Position numbers and translations under genes: made by a program | Source: Pedobacter sp. ASV12 | Lineage (GTDB): Bacteria > Bacteroidota > Bacteroidia > Sphingobacteriales > Sphingobacteriaceae | Length of the DNA: 53,907 nucleotides | Direction of reading: 5' to 3' | NCBI RefSeq assembly: GCF_016429155.1 | Contig: NZ_JAELUC010000021.1 | Coordinates: 1 to 53,907 of the forward strand | Shown here: piece after piece, positions 40,811 through 48,899 of the stretch | Layout: the number at the start of each line of letters is the position of its first letter | Numbering within the stretch: the stretch's first letter is position 1 | The notes under the pieces: generated by a model | The model's input: only the letters and a program-made list of their open reading frames with translations | What the model was told of the DNA's origin: nothing | The model's database searches: none

Positions 40811-42325
40811 ATGATTTTATCTCGAGAAAATCTGAACGCCCTGTCGGCTTCGAAACTTACTTTGCCCACTACGCAAATTTTTGAGCTCCCAGAAAAGGTG
40901 CTTCAATTTGGTACAGGTGTATTGTTGCGTGGCCTGCCAGATTATTTTATAGATAAAGCAAATCGTCAAGGCATATTTAACGGACGAGTGGCCGTGGTTA
41001 AATCAACTTCGGGCGCAACGACCGAATTCGACCAGCAGGATTCCTTGTACACGCTTTGTGTACGTGGTTTAGAAAACGGCATGCCCGTCACAGAAAACAT
41101 CGTTTCTTCGGCCATTAGCAGGGTTATTTCGGCAACAGAAGATTGGCTATCCGTTTTAGACATTGCGCAATCGGCAGCGTTAAAAATCATCGTTTCCAAT
41201 ACCACCGAAGTAGGCATACAGCTCGTTAATGAAAGCATTGCCCAGCAACCCCCGGTTTCTTTTCCAGCCAAGGTGTTGGCCGTTCTGTACGAACGATTTA
41301 AAGCTTTTGGCGGAGCTAAAGACAGCGGTTTGGTCATCATCGCCACCGAACTCATTCCCGATAATGGGGCCAAACTCAAACAAATTGTGCTTGAATTAAC
41401 CAATTTTAATGCCTTAGGCAACGATTTTATCAATTGGTTGCACGCCGAAAATACTTTCTGCAATTCATTGGTCGACCGTATTGTGCCGGGCAAACCCGAT
41501 GCTGCAACCCTGGCCAACCTACAGGCCGAGCTAGGCTATACCGATCATTTGCTATCGATGGCCGAACCCTATCGCCTATGGGCCATAGAAGGCGACGAAA
41601 AAGTGGCCAAAACCCTTGCATTTGCCGAGGCAGATGCTGGATTGATTATAGCCAACGATATCGAAATCTATCGCGAACTTAAAGTTCGCCTGCTCAACGG
41701 TACCCATACATTAAGCTCCGGCATCGCATTTTTGGCAGGTATCGATACGGTAAAGCATGCCATGGACAACGAATTGCTCAGCAGTTATATCGAAGAAGTG
41801 ATGGCCGCCGAAATTGGTCCGGCCATTCCGTATACGGTAAGCGAAGCAGCCACTTCGGCCTTTGCCAGCAGCGTAAAAGACCGTTTTGCCAATCCGGCTA
41901 TCAGGCATTTATGGCTTAACATTACCTTTCAGTATAGCATGAAGATGAAAATCCGCATTTTGCCGCTCTTGCTCAACTATTATCAGTTGTTTAACAGGGT
42001 ACCGGCATACATGGCGCTGGGTTTTGCGGCTTATTTGCGCTTTATGCAAGTTGATAAGCAAGAGAACGGACAGTTTTATGGCTTGTTCGATAACACGTCG
42101 TACCTCATTACCGACGATAATGCAGCTTATTTTGCCGAACAATCGAAAAAAGAGCCCCATGCTTATGTAAAAGACGTGTTGAGTGACACCCATTTTTGGG
42201 GAACGTCATTGTCTGATTTGCCGGGTTTTGTAGAAGCGGTAGGCCTCAAATATGAATTGATTGCCCAAGAAGGCATTGATGTAGCCCTGGCCGAATTGAC
42301 CCCATTGAAACTAAACTCATTTTAG
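40811..42325 (+). CDS. uxaB: Tagaturonate reductase
   Basis: 504 residues, a polyol-specific long-chain dehydrogenase. It reduces D-tagaturonate to D-altronate with NADH, the second step of galacturonate breakdown. The N-terminal Rossmann part opens with VLQFGTGVLLRGLPDYFIDK and GRVAVVKSTSG; the catalytic helix carries the Lys-x5-Asn-x2-His pattern in KVRLLNGTHTLSSGIAFLAG. The length and opening match UxaB better than mannitol dehydrogenase or fructuronate reductase of the same superfamily. It is first in the catabolic operon behind regulon site 3, and uxaA starts one base after its stop. Confidence 0.93.
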   Translation: MILSRENLNALSASKLTLPTTQIFELPEKVLQFGTGVLLRGLPDYFIDKANRQGIFNGRVAVVKSTSGATTEFDQQDSLYTLCVRGLENGMPVTENIVSSAISRVISATEDWLSVLDIAQSAALKIIVSNTTEVGIQLVNESIAQQPPVSFPAKVLAVLYERFKAFGGAKDSGLVIIATELIPDNGAKLKQIVLELTNFNALGNDFINWLHAENTFCNSLVDRIVPGKPDAATLANLQAELGYTDHLLSMAEPYRLWAIEGDEKVAKTLAFAEADAGLIIANDIEIYRELKVRLLNGTHTLSSGIAFLAGIDTVKHAMDNELLSSYIEEVMAAEIGPAIPYTVSEAATSAFASSVKDRFANPAIRHLWLNITFQYSMKMKIRILPLLLNYYQLFNRVPAYMALGFAAYLRFMQVDKQENGQFYGLFDNTSYLITDDNAAYFAEQSKKEPHAYVKDVLSDTHFWGTSLSDLPGFVEAVGLKYELIAQEGIDVALAELTPLKLNSF

Positions 42326-42326
42326 C

Positions 42327-43970
42327 ATGAAACAGCTGGTTTTAAAAATCCACCCCAAAGATAATGTGCTCGTAGCTTTAAGCGATTTAAAAGCCGGTCA
42401 AACCGTGAACTACCAAGGCGAAGCTTACGAGCTCCAAAATGATGTTCCGGCTAAGCATAAGTTTTATACCCACAATATGGCTGCCGGCGACGAAGTGCTG
42501 ATGTACGGTACCCTGGTAGGCAAAATCCAGTACCCCTTAAAAGCCGGTACCTTGATGACTACCGATAACCTGAAACATGCGGCTGCCCCTTACCAGTACC
42601 GTCCTTACCATTACCAATGGCAGGCACCCGATGTAAGCAAGTTTAAAGATCGCACTTTTATGGGCTACCACCGTGCCGATGGCAAGGTAGGAACGGCCAA
42701 TTATTGGTTGTTCATTCCAACGGTATTTTGCGAAAACCGTAACCTGGATGTTATTCGCGAGGCCCTGCACAACGAATTGGGCTATGCGGTAACCGCCAAA
42801 TACAAAAGTTATGCCCATCATTTGGTGCAAGCTTACCAAAACGGACAAGATATTGCTTCGTTGCAGACGCCATTAAGTTTGGAGAGTGCCCAGCATCATC
42901 GGTTGTTCAAAAATATTGATGGTATTAAATTTTTAAACCATCAAGGTGGCTGTGGGGGCATTAGGCAAGATGCGGCCGTATTGAGCAAATTGTTGGCCGC
43001 CTATGCCGATCATCCCAACGTGGCTGGTGTAACCGTGCTGAGCCTGGGTTGTCAGAACCTGCAGTTGGCCGATTTCATGGCCGATTTAAAAGCAAGAAAC
43101 CCCAATTTCGATAAACCCTTATACATTTTTGAGCAACAGCAATCGCAAAGCGAAGAAAACATGATTGCCGAAGCCATTAAGCAGACTTTTGTAGGGCTGA
43201 TTGAAGCCAACAAGATAGAACGTGCGCCAGCGCCTTTAAGCCAACTCAATGTTGGCGTTAAATGTGGGGGCAGCGATGGCTTTAGCGGTATTTCGGCCAA
43301 TCCAGCTGTAGGCTACTGTGCTGATCTGCTGGTGGCCTTGGGCGCAACCGTGTTATTGGCCGAGTTTCCAGAGTTGTGTGGTGCCGAACAAAATATGATC
43401 GATCGCACCAAAGACGAAGCAGCCGCCAAAAAATTTATCAGGCTGATGGGCGCCTATAGCCAGGCCGCAGAAAATGCAGGCTCGGGCTTTCACATGAACC
43501 CTTCGCCGGGCAATATCAAAGACGGCCTGATTACCGATGCCATCAAAAGCAACGGCGCAGCCAAAAAAGGAGGCACCTCGCCAATCGAAGACGTACTCGA
43601 CTACACCGAACCGGCTACAAAGCCTGGCCTCAACCTGGTTTGCACGCCCGGAAACGATGTTGAAGCTACTACCGGCAAGGCAGCATCAGGGGCAACCCTC
43701 ATTTTGTTTACTACAGGATTGGGCACCCCAACCGGCAACCCGGTTTGCCCGGTCATTAAAGTGGCTACCAATAATGGCCTTACTAAACGCATGGGCGATA
43801 TCATCGATATCAATACCGGTCCGGTTATAGAAGGTGAAAAGACCATTGAACAAATGGGCGAAGCTATTTTAGAGTACTGCATTAAAGCGGCCAGTGGAGA
43901 AATAACCCCCAAAGCCGTTTTGCTTAACCAAGATGATTTTATACCTTGGAAAAGAGGGGTATCTTTATAA
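42327..43970 (+). CDS. uxaA: Altronate dehydratase
   Basis: 547 residues. It has an N-terminal SAF-type domain (about 1-95; NVLVALSDLKAGQTV) fused to the large UxaA catalytic domain, with the Cys-rich blocks NHQGGCGGIRQDA, GVKCGGSDGFSG and ELCGAEQNMIDRT that are expected to hold the iron site. It dehydrates D-altronate to 2-keto-3-deoxygluconate. The full-length two-domain arrangement is normal for UxaA. It follows uxaB by one base and precedes kduI by 23 bp. Confidence 0.95.
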   Translation: MKQLVLKIHPKDNVLVALSDLKAGQTVNYQGEAYELQNDVPAKHKFYTHNMAAGDEVLMYGTLVGKIQYPLKAGTLMTTDNLKHAAAPYQYRPYHYQWQAPDVSKFKDRTFMGYHRADGKVGTANYWLFIPTVFCENRNLDVIREALHNELGYAVTAKYKSYAHHLVQAYQNGQDIASLQTPLSLESAQHHRLFKNIDGIKFLNHQGGCGGIRQDAAVLSKLLAAYADHPNVAGVTVLSLGCQNLQLADFMADLKARNPNFDKPLYIFEQQQSQSEENMIAEAIKQTFVGLIEANKIERAPAPLSQLNVGVKCGGSDGFSGISANPAVGYCADLLVALGATVLLAEFPELCGAEQNMIDRTKDEAAAKKFIRLMGAYSQAAENAGSGFHMNPSPGNIKDGLITDAIKSNGAAKKGGTSPIEDVLDYTEPATKPGLNLVCTPGNDVEATTGKAASGATLILFTTGLGTPTGNPVCPVIKVATNNGLTKRMGDIIDINTGPVIEGEKTIEQMGEAILEYCIKAASGEITPKAVLLNQDDFIPWKRGVSL

Positions 43971-43993
43971 CAGAATTTAATAAATATTTACTG

Positions 43994-44824
43994 ATGAAAA
44001 TTATACAAGCTGTACATTCAGACGATTTCAAAACCTATCAGACCGACAAGATCAGAGAACGTTTTTTGCTGGATGGATTGAAAGAAAGAGATCAAGCGAA
44101 TTTTGTGTATTCGCATTACGATAGGATGGTTACTGGCTTGATTACGCCAGAAAAGCAGACCGTAGCCTTAGGCAACTATGAAATCCTGCGCGCCGAGTTC
44201 TTTTTAGAAAGACGCGAAATGGGTATCATTAACGTAGGTGGCGAAGGAAGCATTACCGCCGATGGTGAAACCTACACCATGGCTAAGCTCGATGGTTTGT
44301 ACCTGGGCAAAGGCGTAAAAGAGGTAAGCTTTGCCAGCAAAGATGCCAGCCATCCAGCCGTGTTCTACATTTTGTCGGCACCGGCACACGCGGTTTACCC
44401 AACTACCTATGTACAGAACAAAGAAGTATTCTCTGCAAAACTTGGAGCCGTAGAAACCGCAAACGAGCGCACCATCATGCGCTATATCCACAAAGATGGC
44501 ATCCAAAGCTGCCAGTTGGTGATGGGGCTGACTATCCTTTCAACCGGAAGCATCTGGAATACCATTCCGCCACATACGCACGATCGAAGGATGGAAGTGT
44601 ATTTCTATTTTGACGTCGACGACGACCATCGTGTTTTCCACTACATGGGCGAACCTCAGGAAACCCGTCACATCATTGTGGCTAACCACGAAGCCGTATT
44701 GTCGCCAACATGGAGCATCCATGCAGGCAGCGGTACGAAGAACTATAGTTTTATTTGGGGCATGGCCGGCGAGAACCTCGACTATGCAGATATGGACACC
44801 ATTGCAGTAAAAGACATTAAATAA
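43994..44824 (+). CDS. kduI: 4-deoxy-L-threo-5-hexosulose-uronate ketol-isomerase
   Basis: 276 residues from ATG 43994; a longer frame from 43946 would overlap uxaA and add residues unlike the family. Cupin-fold isomerase with the zinc ligands in the block IPPHTHDRRMEVYFYFD (His-x-His and Glu) and a later His in VLSPTWSIHAGSG. It isomerises the linear product of unsaturated uronates to 3-deoxy-D-glycero-2,5-hexodiulosonate, so it receives the output of the PL10 and GH105 enzymes. Its stop overlaps the next start by one base (TAATG). Confidence 0.95.
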   Translation: MKIIQAVHSDDFKTYQTDKIRERFLLDGLKERDQANFVYSHYDRMVTGLITPEKQTVALGNYEILRAEFFLERREMGIINVGGEGSITADGETYTMAKLDGLYLGKGVKEVSFASKDASHPAVFYILSAPAHAVYPTTYVQNKEVFSAKLGAVETANERTIMRYIHKDGIQSCQLVMGLTILSTGSIWNTIPPHTHDRRMEVYFYFDVDDDHRVFHYMGEPQETRHIIVANHEAVLSPTWSIHAGSGTKNYSFIWGMAGENLDYADMDTIAVKDIK

Positions 44825-45636
44825 TGGAACAATCATTTTCTTTAAAAGATAAAGTAATCATCGTAACCGGGGGAACCGGTATTTTGGGCAATTCATTTGT
44901 TAACGCCATTGTAGAAGCAGGTGGCACGGTTGGCATTTTGGGCCGAAACGAAGCTGTGGCCAACGAAAGAGCCGATGCCATTAATAAAAATGGAGGTAAA
45001 GCCATTGCCCTGATTGCCGATGCCATGGACGAAGCCCAGCTGATTGCGGCCAGGGAAAAAGTTTTGGCAGCTTTCGGAAAAATAGACGGTTTGGTTAACG
45101 CGGCTGGTGGCAATATGCCCGATGGCGTGCTGCAACCCGAAGAAAGCGTTTTCGAAATGAAAATGGACGGCATGAAAAAAGTGCTCGACCTTAACCTTTG
45201 GGGTACTTTAATTCCAACGCAGGTATTTGGCCAAGCCATTGCCGCAACCGGAAAAGGCAGTATCGTCAACATCTCGTCAATGAACTCTAAAAAAGCCGTA
45301 ACCAAAGTATTGGGCTATAACATGGGTAAGGCAGCGGTTGATTGCTACACCCAATGGTTTGCCGTTGAACTAGCCAACCGTTATGGCGACAAGATCAGGA
45401 TGAATGCATTGGCGCCAGGTTTTTTCCTTACCGAGCAAAACCGCAACCTGTTAACCACACCTGATGGCTATACTGCACGTGGCGAATCGGTAATCAAACA
45501 AACACCGTTCAAACGATTTGGCGATCCAGACGAGCTGAAGGGCGCGTTGGTTTGGCTGTTGAGCGATGCTTCGCAGTTTGTAACCGGAGCCATGATCTGC
45601 GTTGACGGAGGCTTCTCGATTTTCAGTGGCGTTTAG
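44824..45636 (+). CDS. SDR oxidoreductase, D-mannonate oxidoreductase-like, probably acting as the KduD step
   Basis: 270 residues, classical short-chain dehydrogenase: cofactor loop TGGTGILGNSFV, NAAGG, catalytic Ser in IVNISSMNS, Tyr and Lys in LGYNMGKAAVD, and the ending FVTGAMICVDGGFSIFSGV. The long insertion with AAGGNMPDGVLQPEESVF and the APGFFLTEQNRNLLTTPDG block resemble the SDR-type D-mannonate oxidoreductases (fructuronate reductases) of Bacteroidota and Bacillus more than classical KduD. Yet the gene is fused by overlap to kduI, where the 2,5-diketo reductase KduD would be expected, and no mannonate dehydratase gene is present in the window. It may serve KduD, fructuronate reduction, or both. 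Confidence 0.8.
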   Translation: MEQSFSLKDKVIIVTGGTGILGNSFVNAIVEAGGTVGILGRNEAVANERADAINKNGGKAIALIADAMDEAQLIAAREKVLAAFGKIDGLVNAAGGNMPDGVLQPEESVFEMKMDGMKKVLDLNLWGTLIPTQVFGQAIAATGKGSIVNISSMNSKKAVTKVLGYNMGKAAVDCYTQWFAVELANRYGDKIRMNALAPGFFLTEQNRNLLTTPDGYTARGESVIKQTPFKRFGDPDELKGALVWLLSDASQFVTGAMICVDGGFSIFSGV

Positions 45637-45717
45637 CGTTAACGTCATTGTGGCTAACCAAAAACTGTAAACCTCCGACCTCCCGTTTTTCGGATAACGA
45701 ACTATAAATAAAACAGC

Positions 45718-47118
45718 GTGAAAAACTTTTTAGACGATAATTTCTTATTGCAAAGCCAAACGGCGCAAATGCTTTACCACGAATTTGCAAAGCAGCTGCC
45801 GATCATTGATTATCACAACCATTTAATGCCCGATCAGATCGCTGCCGATCAGAACTTTGAAAACATTACTCAGGTTTGGCTTTATGGCGATCACTATAAA
45901 TGGCGGGCCATGCGTGCCAATGGTATCGACGAATATTACATCACCGGCGGTGCTTCGGATTTCGAAAAATTTGAAAAATGGGCCGAAACGGTTCCTTATA
46001 CGTTGAGAAATCCCCTGTACCACTGGACACACCTCGAGTTGCAACGCTATTTTGGCATCCATGAAACGCTATCGGCTGCCAATGCCCAAAAAATATACGA
46101 CGCGTGCAATGCCAAATTGCAAACCAAGGAATACAGTGTGCAAGGCTTGTTGCGCATGATGAACGTTCAAACGCTTTGTACCACCGACGATCCGCTAGAC
46201 ACGCTGGAATATCACCAACAGCTCAAGAACAGCAGTTGCGAGATCAAGGTATTGCCTGCATTTAGGCCAGATAAAGCCATGAATGCCGACGATGTGGATA
46301 CCCTGAATGCCTATATCGATAAATTAGCCGACATTAGCGGAACAGAGATTGCCAATTACGAAGGCTATTTGGCCGCCCTAAAAGCGCGACACGATTATTT
46401 TGCCAGCAACGGTGCATCGGTTTCAGATCACGGCCTGGAGCAGATTTATGCCGAAGACTATACGGAAGCCGAAGTAAGGGCCATTTTTGCCAAAATCAGA
46501 AGCAAACAAAGCCTGAGCAGGGAAGAAAACCTGAAGTTCAAATCGGCCATGCTGTTCAATTTCGCCTTATGGGATCACGAAAAAGGCTGGGTACAGCAAT
46601 ACCATTTGGGTGCCTTGCGCAATAACAATAATCGCCTGCTCACTTCTTTGGGCCCAGATACTGGTTTCGATTCGATTGGCGATTTTGTTCAGGGCAAACA
46701 ATTGGCTAAATTTCTCAATAAACTTGATTCGGGCAATACCTTGGCTAAAACCATTTTGTATAACCTCAATCCAGCCGATAATGAACTGATGGCTACCATG
46801 ATTGGAAATTATAATGACGGTACGGTGGCAGGTAAAGTGCAATGGGGCTCGGCTTGGTGGTTTTTAGATCAAAAAGATGGAATGATCAAACAGCTGAACG
46901 CTTTGTCTAACATGGGTTTGCTCAGTCGTTTTGTAGGGATGTTAACTGATTCGAGAAGCTTCCTGTCGTTTCCCCGCCACGAATACTTTAGGCGCATCCT
47001 TTGCGATTTGTTTGGTACAGATGTAGAAAACGGCGAATTGCCAAACGATAAAGCCTGGTTGGGAGAGGTAATCCAGGCCATTTGCTACCATAACGCCAAA
47101 ACTTATTTTAATTTCTAA
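45718..47118 (+). CDS. uxaC: Uronate isomerase (glucuronate/galacturonate isomerase)
   Basis: 466 residues starting at GTG 45718; the translation from there matches the usual UxaC opening (NFLDDNFLLQSQTAQMLYHE). Amidohydrolase-superfamily TIM barrel with the metal motif IDYHNHLMPDQIA and the blocks YKWRAMRANGIDE and TTDDPLDTLEYH. It converts D-galacturonate to D-tagaturonate, and D-glucuronate to D-fructuronate. An 81-bp spacer precedes it without a clear promoter or regulon site, so it is most likely part of the same operon. kdgK follows after one base. Confidence 0.95.
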   Translation: MKNFLDDNFLLQSQTAQMLYHEFAKQLPIIDYHNHLMPDQIAADQNFENITQVWLYGDHYKWRAMRANGIDEYYITGGASDFEKFEKWAETVPYTLRNPLYHWTHLELQRYFGIHETLSAANAQKIYDACNAKLQTKEYSVQGLLRMMNVQTLCTTDDPLDTLEYHQQLKNSSCEIKVLPAFRPDKAMNADDVDTLNAYIDKLADISGTEIANYEGYLAALKARHDYFASNGASVSDHGLEQIYAEDYTEAEVRAIFAKIRSKQSLSREENLKFKSAMLFNFALWDHEKGWVQQYHLGALRNNNNRLLTSLGPDTGFDSIGDFVQGKQLAKFLNKLDSGNTLAKTILYNLNPADNELMATMIGNYNDGTVAGKVQWGSAWWFLDQKDGMIKQLNALSNMGLLSRFVGMLTDSRSFLSFPRHEYFRRILCDLFGTDVENGELPNDKAWLGEVIQAICYHNAKTYFNF

Positions 47119-47119
47119 T

Positions 47120-48139
47120 ATGGGCAAGGTACTGAGCTTCGGAGAATTGTTGTTGCGCATCTGTCCAGATGGAGACGGCGAATGGCTAAAAGAAAACAAG
47201 TTGCCCTTTTATGTAGGCGGCGCCGAGCTTAATGTGGCTACGGCATTGGCCTTGTGGGAGGTGCCATCGGCTTATTTCACGGCCTTGCCTGCAAATTTCA
47301 TGTCAGAACAGCTGATCGGTTATATGCAGGGGTGCAACATCGATACCTCGCGCATTTATGAGGGTGGCGATAGGATAGGATTATATTACCTGCCCAAAGG
47401 CAAAGACCTCAAAAATGCAGGGGTAATTTACGATAGGGCCAATTCGGCCTTTGCCATGCTCCAAACCTGCACAATCAATTGGGATGAAGTGCTCGAAGGC
47501 ATCAGCTGGTTTCATTTCAGTGCCATTTGTCCGGCCTTGAGCCAAGCGGCAGCCGATGTTTGTCTCGAAGCCGTTAAGGCCGCCAGCAAACGTAACATCA
47601 AAATCTCTGTCGACCTGAATTATCGTGCCAAGCTTTGGCAATATGGCAAACAGCCGGCCGAAGTGATGCCTCAACTGGCCCCATACGCCGATTTGATTAT
47701 GGGCAATATCTGGGCGGCCCATAAAATGCTCGATATTAGCCTGCCCAACGGCATAGAAGAAGCCCACAAGGAAGCTTTGCTGGCGCAAGCTCAAAAAACT
47801 TCAGCAGAAATTATTCAACAATACCCCAAATGCCAAACGGTAGCCAATACTTTCCGTTTCGATTACCTTAAAGGCATTCAATATTATACCACCTTGTACG
47901 CTAATGCTCAGCTGTACGTTTCAAAAGAATACAAATCGGCCGAAATATTAGACAAGGTAGGCAGTGGCGATTGCTACATGGCGGGTCTGATTTATGGTTT
48001 CTACAACCAAAACGAGCCACAGCATATCGTTGATTTTGCCACGGCCGCGGCCTTTAACAAGCTGTTTATCCTGAGCGATTGCACAACAGCTAATGTAGCT
48101 GCCATCGAACGAACATTAACCCAACATCAATTCCAATAA
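47120..48139 (+). CDS. kdgK: 2-keto-3-deoxygluconate kinase (PfkB family)
   Basis: 339 residues. PfkB/ribokinase fold: the N-terminal substrate block VLSFGELLLRICPDGDGEWL and FYVGGAELNVATALALW, the central ISVDLNYRAKLW, and the ATP anion-hole and catalytic Asp in DKVGSGDCYMAGLIYG. It phosphorylates KDG to KDPG. The family has many sugar substrates, but placement between uxaC and the KDPG aldolase gene makes KDG the clear reading. It is one base after uxaC and two bases before kdgA. Confidence 0.93.
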   Translation: MGKVLSFGELLLRICPDGDGEWLKENKLPFYVGGAELNVATALALWEVPSAYFTALPANFMSEQLIGYMQGCNIDTSRIYEGGDRIGLYYLPKGKDLKNAGVIYDRANSAFAMLQTCTINWDEVLEGISWFHFSAICPALSQAAADVCLEAVKAASKRNIKISVDLNYRAKLWQYGKQPAEVMPQLAPYADLIMGNIWAAHKMLDISLPNGIEEAHKEALLAQAQKTSAEIIQQYPKCQTVANTFRFDYLKGIQYYTTLYANAQLYVSKEYKSAEILDKVGSGDCYMAGLIYGFYNQNEPQHIVDFATAAAFNKLFILSDCTTANVAAIERTLTQHQFQ

Positions 48140-48141
48140 CG

Positions 48142-48804
48142 ATGAAAAACAAAGAAACCGCTATACAGGCCATTAAAACCCAGGGATTGTTGCCGCTTTT
48201 TTATGATCAAGATGCCCAACTAAGCTTAGACATTATCCGTACCCTTTACCGTGCAGGTGTAAGGGTTTTCGAATATACCAACAGGGGCGATGCGGCTCTG
48301 GAGAACTTTAAGTTCATTAAACAGACGCTTCAAACCGAAATGCAGGATTTGTTTCTGGGTATCGGAACCATTAAAAATGTAGAAGAGGCGAAAGCTTTCT
48401 TGGCAATTGATGCCGATTTTGTGGTTTGCCCCGTAGTGGATTTGGAAGTAGGCCGATTGGTTCACGAAGCCAGCAAGCTATGGATCCCAGGCTGCATGAG
48501 TCCAACCGAAATCAATTTGGCCCACCAAAACCAGGCGGGAATTATCAAGTTGTTTCCGGCCAATATTTTAGGGCCAAGCTACTTATCTTCCATCAAAGAG
48601 CTATTTCAAGGCCAGTTATTTGTGCCAACAGGCGGGGTAGAAATTGAAGAAAGCAATATCGATAGCTGGTTCAAGGCAGGCGTTTGTGCCGTAGGCATGG
48701 GCAGCAAGCTGATAAGCAAGCAGATTTTAGAAAATAAAGATTATGATACCTTGTTTTCACTGACCACGAAAACCTTGGCCATCGTAAATAAAGTAAAACC
48801 ATGA
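48142..48804 (+). CDS. kdgA: 2-dehydro-3-deoxyphosphogluconate aldolase
   Basis: 220 residues, a TIM-barrel class I aldolase of the KHG/KDPG type: GIKTQGLLPLFYDQD-like opening, catalytic Glu in RVFEYTNRG, Schiff-base Lys in AGIIKLFPANILGPSYL and the phosphate-binding VPTGGVEIEESNI and VGMGSKL. It cleaves KDPG to pyruvate and glyceraldehyde 3-phosphate, the final step specific to uronates. An inverted repeat follows at 48815. Confidence 0.93.
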   Translation: MKNKETAIQAIKTQGLLPLFYDQDAQLSLDIIRTLYRAGVRVFEYTNRGDAALENFKFIKQTLQTEMQDLFLGIGTIKNVEEAKAFLAIDADFVVCPVVDLEVGRLVHEASKLWIPGCMSPTEINLAHQNQAGIIKLFPANILGPSYLSSIKELFQGQLFVPTGGVEIEESNIDSWFKAGVCAVGMGSKLISKQILENKDYDTLFSLTTKTLAIVNKVKP

Positions 48805-48814
48805 ATGTGTAGTC

Positions 48815-48839
48815 TTCGTTGGTGTTCTTCACCAACGAA
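48815..48839. terminator. Strong hairpin after kdgA, possible attenuator or weak terminator
   Basis: Perfect 10-bp inverted repeat, TTCGTTGGTG and CACCAACGAA, with a 5-base loop TTCTT. Only two T follow, so it is not a classical intrinsic terminator. It may limit read-through from the upstream operon or protect the kdgA mRNA end. The exuT gene starts 61 bp later. Confidence 0.5.
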
Positions 48840-48899
48840 TTGATATAAAACTAAATTTTAAACGTATAATACACCATCAACCAACATAAACCAAATCAA

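Noticed and set aside
45637..45717. Internal promoter or regulon site before uxaC
   Set aside because: No TCGGKAACGATTGCRCA motif and no convincing TAnnTTTG element are visible in the 81-bp gap.
48815..48839. Inverted repeat as a fourth copy of the regulon site
   Set aside because: It contains AACGA but shares no wider sequence with TCGGKAACGATTGCRCA and has no -7 element at 43-44 bp.
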